From: Alteraurantiacibacter aquimixticola
GTDB lineage: Bacteria; Pseudomonadota; Alphaproteobacteria; Sphingomonadales; Sphingomonadaceae
Direction: 5' to 3'
NCBI RefSeq assembly: GCF_004965515.1
Contig: NZ_SSHH01000001.1
Span: 499,280-563,279, forward strand
DNA: 64,000 nucleotides
The translations under genes were made by a program, and so were the position numbers. Numbering within the stretch: position 1 is the first letter of the stretch; every line of letters begins with the position of its first letter. Below are positions 60,697-64,000 of the stretch, one piece after another. Below the pieces are notes generated by a model. The model was not told the DNA's origin and did not search any database. It saw only the letters and a list, made by a program, of their open reading frames with translations.

Positions 60697-62442
60697 ATGT
60701 CCGATACCAAGACCCTTTACGCCGCCTTTGCGGCCAAGATCGACGCCGTGCTTTCCGCGCTTGAGGCGGAGGCCGTGCTGCCGCCTGATTGCCCGCGCCA
60801 GAATGTCAGCGTGGAACCGCCGCGCGATCCCTCGCATGGCGACCTCGCGACCAACGCTGCGATGGTGCTGGCCAAGCAGGCCAAGACCAATCCGCGCGCG
60901 CTGGCCGAAAAGATCGTCGAGCACCTGACGCGTGACCCGCTGATCGAAAGCGCGGAGATCGCCGGGCCGGGCTTCATCAACCTGCGCCTTGCCGACACGG
61001 CCTGGCTGGAGGAACTCGCCGCCATCGCCAAGCTGGGCGCGGAATATGGCCGCTCCACCATCGGCGCGGGCAAGCGGGTGAACGTGGAGTATGTCTCCGC
61101 CAACCCGACCGGACCCATGCATATGGGCCATTGCCGCGGCGCGGTGGTGGGCGATGCGCTGGCGAGCCTGCTCGAATATGCCGGGCACGATGTGATCCGC
61201 GAATATTACGTCAACGATGCCGGCGGGCAGGTGGACGTGCTCGCCCGCTCCGCCTTCCTGCGGTACAAGGAAGCGCTGGGCCACGATATCGGGGCAATCC
61301 CGGAGGGCCTCTATCCCGGCGATTACCTCAAGCCTGTTGGCGAGGCGCTGGCCAAGGAGCTGGGCGACCGCTTCGTGGACGAGCCCGAAGACGAATGGCT
61401 GCCCATCTTCCGCGCGCAGGCGGTGACGGCGATGATGGAGCAGATCCGCGCCGACCTCGCCCTGCTGGGCATCAAGCATAACGTCTTCTCCTCCGAAGCC
61501 GCGCTGCAAATGGCGGGCAAGCCGGAGCAGGCGGAGAAATGGCTGCGCGAACACGACCTTGTCTATGATGGCGTTCTGGAGCAGCCCAAGGGCAAGGTGC
61601 TGGACGATTGGGAGCCAGTGGAGCTGCCGCTGTTCCGCTCGACCAGGTTCGGGGATGACCAGGACCGGCCGATCAGGAAGTCGGACGGCAAATGGACCTA
61701 TTTCGGCGCCGACCTCGCCTATCACATGCAGAAGGCTGAGGGTGCGGACGAGCTGATCGATATCTGGGGCGCCGACCATGCGGGCACGGTGAAGCGGATC
61801 AAGGCCGCCGTCGCCGCTCTGTCCGAGGGACAGGGCAAGCCCATCCCCTTCGACGTGAAGCTGGTGCAGATGGTCCAGCTGCTGAGGAATGGCGAGCCGG
61901 CCAAGATGTCCAAGCGCTCCGGCAATTTCGTCACCATTGCCGACATGGTGGAGGAAGTGGGCAAGGACGTGGTGCGTTTCACCATGCTGACCCGCAAGCC
62001 CGACGCGCAGATGGATTTCGACTTCGCCAAGGTGGTGGAGACGTCGAAGGACAATCCTGTTTTCTATGTCCAGTATGCCCATGCGCGGATCTGTTCGACC
62101 CTGCGCAAGGGTGCGGCGGAGGGGCTGGAACCCTCCGATGCGGACCTGTCGGGCCTTGGTGCGGACGAGATGGCCCTGATCGCGCAGGCTGCGCAATTCC
62201 CGCGTGAGGTTGAGGCCGCCGCCAAGGCGCGCGAACCGCACCGCATCGCCTTCTATCTCTATGATTTGGCCTCCGCTTTTCACAGCTACTACAATCTGGG
62301 CAATGACGATGCGCAGAAGCGGATCATCCTGGCACAGGACCCGGCGCTTTCTGCGGCAAGGCTTTTCCTCTCCGTCCAGATCGGGCAAGTATTGCGCAAT
62401 GGGCTCGCCCTTTTGGGCGTGGACGCTGTCGAGGAGCTGTAG
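60697..62442 (+). CDS. argS: Arginyl-tRNA synthetase, 581 aa
   Basis: Class I aminoacyl-tRNA synthetase that charges tRNA-Arg. The N-terminal domain includes [20 protein letters not shown]. The HIGH-type motif lies in [21 protein letters not shown] near residue 133-148, and the KMSKS-equivalent is [11 protein letters not shown] near residue 404. The C-terminal anticodon-binding helices end in [22 protein letters not shown]-domain gene follows after 3 bases, and nagZ lies further downstream, an order common in sphingomonads. Confidence 0.97.
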   Translation: MSDTKTLYAAFAAKIDAVLSALEAEAVLPPDCPRQNVSVEPPRDPSHGDLATNAAMVLAKQAKTNPRALAEKIVEHLTRDPLIESAEIAGPGFINLRLADTAWLEELAAIAKLGAEYGRSTIGAGKRVNVEYVSANPTGPMHMGHCRGAVVGDALASLLEYAGHDVIREYYVNDAGGQVDVLARSAFLRYKEALGHDIGAIPEGLYPGDYLKPVGEALAKELGDRFVDEPEDEWLPIFRAQAVTAMMEQIRADLALLGIKHNVFSSEAALQMAGKPEQAEKWLREHDLVYDGVLEQPKGKVLDDWEPVELPLFRSTRFGDDQDRPIRKSDGKWTYFGADLAYHMQKAEGADELIDIWGADHAGTVKRIKAAVAALSEGQGKPIPFDVKLVQMVQLLRNGEPAKMSKRSGNFVTIADMVEEVGKDVVRFTMLTRKPDAQMDFDFAKVVETSKDNPVFYVQYAHARICSTLRKGAAEGLEPSDADLSGLGADEMALIAQAAQFPREVEAAAKAREPHRIAFYLYDLASAFHSYYNLGNDDAQKRIILAQDPALSAARLFLSVQIGQVLRNGLALLGVDAVEEL

Positions 62443-62445
62443 TGG

Positions 62446-63189
62446 ATGAGCTGGCCGAACGGGGATGAGGGCAAGGACGATGCCGCCGATCTCGGGGCGG
62501 ATAGCACCTATGAGGCTGATGAGCAGCTTGCGCTCAGCGATGACGACGATGCTCTTCCATGGCTCGAATCGGATGAGGATTACGAGGAAGAGGGCGGCGA
62601 TTACCGCATCCTGATCTTCGGCGCGGTCGCTGTGCTGATGCTGGCCGGCATCCTGTTCGGTGTGAGCCAGTTCCTTGGCAGTAGTGCGACGCAGGGCGAG
62701 ATCGTCGCCGATGGCAGCACGATCGAGGCGCCGGACGAACCCTACAAGATGCGCCCGGAAGATCCCGGTGGCACCGAGGTGGCGGGCACCGGCGACGTCA
62801 GCTTCCAGGTTGGTGAGGGCCAGGAAACCGTGGGCCAACTGGCCGCGGGCGAAGTGCCGAGCCCGTCTATCGATGTGGACCAGCAGCGCAGCGGCGATGA
62901 AACGCCTGCTCCCGCTCCCGCGCCGAGCCCGTCCCCGACGCAGGCTGCGCTGAGCGGTGTGGGCGTGCAGGTGGGCGCCTTTTCCACCCGCCAGTCCGCC
63001 GAAAGCGGCTGGAGCCAGCTGAGCAACCGCTATTCCGTACTGCAGGGCCACAATCACCGCATCATCGAAGGGCGGGCCGATAGCGGTGTGATCTATCGCC
63101 TGCAGGCCGTCACGGCCAATGCCGATGCGGCGGATGCCTTGTGCCGTTCGATCCGCAATGCGGGTGGCGATTGCCAGGTCAAGCGCTGA
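62446..63189 (+). CDS. SPOR-domain membrane protein, 247 aa
   Basis: Single-pass inner-membrane protein with a C-terminal SPOR domain that binds denuded peptidoglycan glycan, usually at the division site. The order is an acidic cytoplasmic part (1-48), a membrane helix ILIFGAVAVLMLAGILFGVSQFLG (about 52-75), a Pro/Ser/Thr-rich linker, then SPOR at about 165-247 (GVQVGAFSTRQSAESGWSQL, RLQAVTANADAADALCRSIRNAGGDCQV). It starts 3 bases after the argS stop, so they are an operon. nagZ downstream also acts on peptidoglycan. Confidence 0.93.
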   Translation: MSWPNGDEGKDDAADLGADSTYEADEQLALSDDDDALPWLESDEDYEEEGGDYRILIFGAVAVLMLAGILFGVSQFLGSSATQGEIVADGSTIEAPDEPYKMRPEDPGGTEVAGTGDVSFQVGEGQETVGQLAAGEVPSPSIDVDQQRSGDETPAPAPAPSPSPTQAALSGVGVQVGAFSTRQSAESGWSQLSNRYSVLQGHNHRIIEGRADSGVIYRLQAVTANADAADALCRSIRNAGGDCQVKR

Positions 63190-63203
63190 CACGGGGCTGC
63201 AAT

Positions 63204-63241
63204 CCACAATATTGTGGTGTCGGGGGCGATCTTGCGCCCCC
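63204..63241. promoter_or_regulatory. Perfect palindrome and hairpin between the SPOR gene and nagZ
   Basis: CCACAATATTGTGG (63204-63217) is a perfect 14-base palindrome. A GGGGGCG/CGCCCCC hairpin follows at 63222-63241. The first could be an operator for nagZ, the second a terminator of the argS-SPOR unit, although no clear T-run follows it. The role is inferred. Confidence 0.45.
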
Positions 63242-63304
63242 TGTCCACATCATCTGGTGGTTAAGCGCTTGCGGGGGTGCGTCTTTCCTGCGAATTTCAC
63301 CTGC

Positions 63305-64000
63305 ATGACGCCTGCCATTTTCGGTATCGCCGGTCTCTCGCTGAGCGAGGAGGAACGCGCCTTCTTCAAGGAGGCGGACCCGGCGGGCTACATATTGTTC
63401 GGCCGGAACGTCGAAAACCGCGAGCAGCTGCGCGCGCTGACCGATGAATTGCGCAGCATCCACGGGCGCGAGCGCCTGCTTATCTCGATCGACCAGGAAG
63501 GCGGCCGCGTGGCGCGGATGAAGCCGCCTGTCTGGGATGCCTATCCGCCCGGCTGGGCCTTTGCCGAATTGTGGCAGCAAGCCCCCGCCAGCGCGATCGA
63601 GGCGGTGCGGGCTAATTCGCAATTGCTCGGCATGGACCTTGCCGAAGTGGGCATCTCGGTCGATTACACCCCCCTGCTCGATGTGCGCGAGGCAGGCGCG
63701 CATGACGTGATCGGCGACCGCGCCCTGGGTGACGAGCCGAAGCAGGTGGCGGCGCTGGGCCGCGCCGTGTTGGATGGTCTTTCCCGCGCAGGCGTCACCG
63801 GCTGCATCAAGCACATGCCGGGCCATGGCCGCGCCTCGGCCGATAGCCACAAGGAGCTGCCCGTCGTCAGCGCCAGCGCGGAGGAGCTGGAGCGCGATAT
63901 CGCCCCCTTCCGCACGCTGAACGATGCACCCATCGCGATGAGTGCGCATATCCTCTTCAAGGCCTGGGACAAGGACAATCCGGCCACGCTGTCCAAGCGC
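63305..64000 (+). CDS. nagZ: Beta-N-acetylhexosaminidase NagZ (3' end outside window)
   Basis: Glycoside hydrolase family 3 enzyme that removes GlcNAc from muropeptides in peptidoglycan recycling. The first 232 residues are visible: FGIAGLSLSEEERAFF, GYILFGRNV, ISIDQEGGRVARMK, VDYTPLLDVR, the signature IKHMPGHGRASADSHKELP (with the His-Asp acid/base region), and AMSAHILFKAWD. The ATG at 63305 begins the standard N-terminus. The gene runs off the right edge. Sphingomonads often have scpA and scpB next, which cannot be checked here. Confidence 0.95.
   Translation, partial: MTPAIFGIAGLSLSEEERAFFKEADPAGYILFGRNVENREQLRALTDELRSIHGRERLLISIDQEGGRVARMKPPVWDAYPPGWAFAELWQQAPASAIEAVRANSQLLGMDLAEVGISVDYTPLLDVREAGAHDVIGDRALGDEPKQVAALGRAVLDGLSRAGVTGCIKHMPGHGRASADSHKELPVVSASAEELERDIAPFRTLNDAPIAMSAHILFKAWDKDNPATLSKR

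Noticed and set aside
1-64000. CRISPR array, prophage, integrative element or complete insertion sequence
   Set aside because: No regularly spaced repeats, integrase, transposase or phage structural genes were seen. The repeats found are isolated palindromes.

Overview
The window is a high-GC, gene-dense alphaproteobacterial chromosome segment, most likely from the Erythrobacteraceae (Sphingomonadales). This rests on the gene families and neighbourhoods: several TonB-dependent receptors, an ATP12 chaperone, MlaE with a fused STAS domain, an argS-SPOR-nagZ string, a cpa/tad pilus cluster, and dispersed palindromic repeats that encode RAGGNP/LRGDD-type peptides. No phage, plasmid, integron, CRISPR array or intact insertion sequence was seen. 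Species and replicon cannot be named from sequence alone.

Layout. 1-6.8 kb: the 3' part of an amidase gene, a TonB receptor, trigger factor with a long Lys/Ala tail, tRNA-Leu(UAG), a DUF3297 protein, and an ArsR/SRPBCC pair. 6.8-14.5 kb: NhaA, an NfrB-like glycosyltransferase with a partner barrel protein, a TauE/SafE exporter with a TIGR02186 protein, and a HerA-like ATPase. 14.6-22 kb: queE, valS (carrying an in-frame palindromic repeat) and a four-gene Mla-type lipid transport operon. 22-25.3 kb: a tightly overlapping minus-strand operon of crcB, an RluA-type pseudouridine synthase, a HAD phosphatase, a small membrane protein and ATP12. 25.5-32 kb: rpsU, a membrane-anchored FKBP, a DUF4153 protein and gatC-gatA-gatB, with an atypical low-GC lipoprotein gene between gatA and gatB. 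32-38 kb: two unknown secreted proteins, trmL, an RluE-type pseudouridine synthase and an M16 protease. 38-47.6 kb: clpB behind a probable heat-shock promoter, a sulfotransferase, a large TonB receptor, an SDR dehydrogenase, MTA phosphorylase and a MarR regulator. 47.7-55 kb: the tad/cpa pilus cluster. 55-64 kb: a hydrolase, an FAD oxidoreductase, a YegP-like protein, the ispH-thrB-rnhA operon, a lipoprotein, argS, a SPOR protein and the start of nagZ.

Functional groups. Translation and RNA modification are strongly represented: valS, argS, gatCAB, rpsU, queE, trmL, two pseudouridine synthases and a tRNA. Envelope biology is the second theme: the Mla operon, two TonB receptors, the NfrB-like pair, the SPOR protein, nagZ, M16, lipoproteins and the Tad pilus. 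The points most worth a second look are the tad cluster without cpaF, the repeat inserted in frame in valS, the repeat that abuts and partly supplies the gatA ribosome binding site, the low-GC gene splitting gatA and gatB, the Lys-rich tail of trigger factor, and a possible ATT start codon in the hydrolase at 55.1 kb. No complete, clearly new multi-gene system was identified. The best candidates for poorly characterised systems are the NfrB-like pair (8.1-10.8 kb) and the secreted-protein pair (32.1-33.8 kb).
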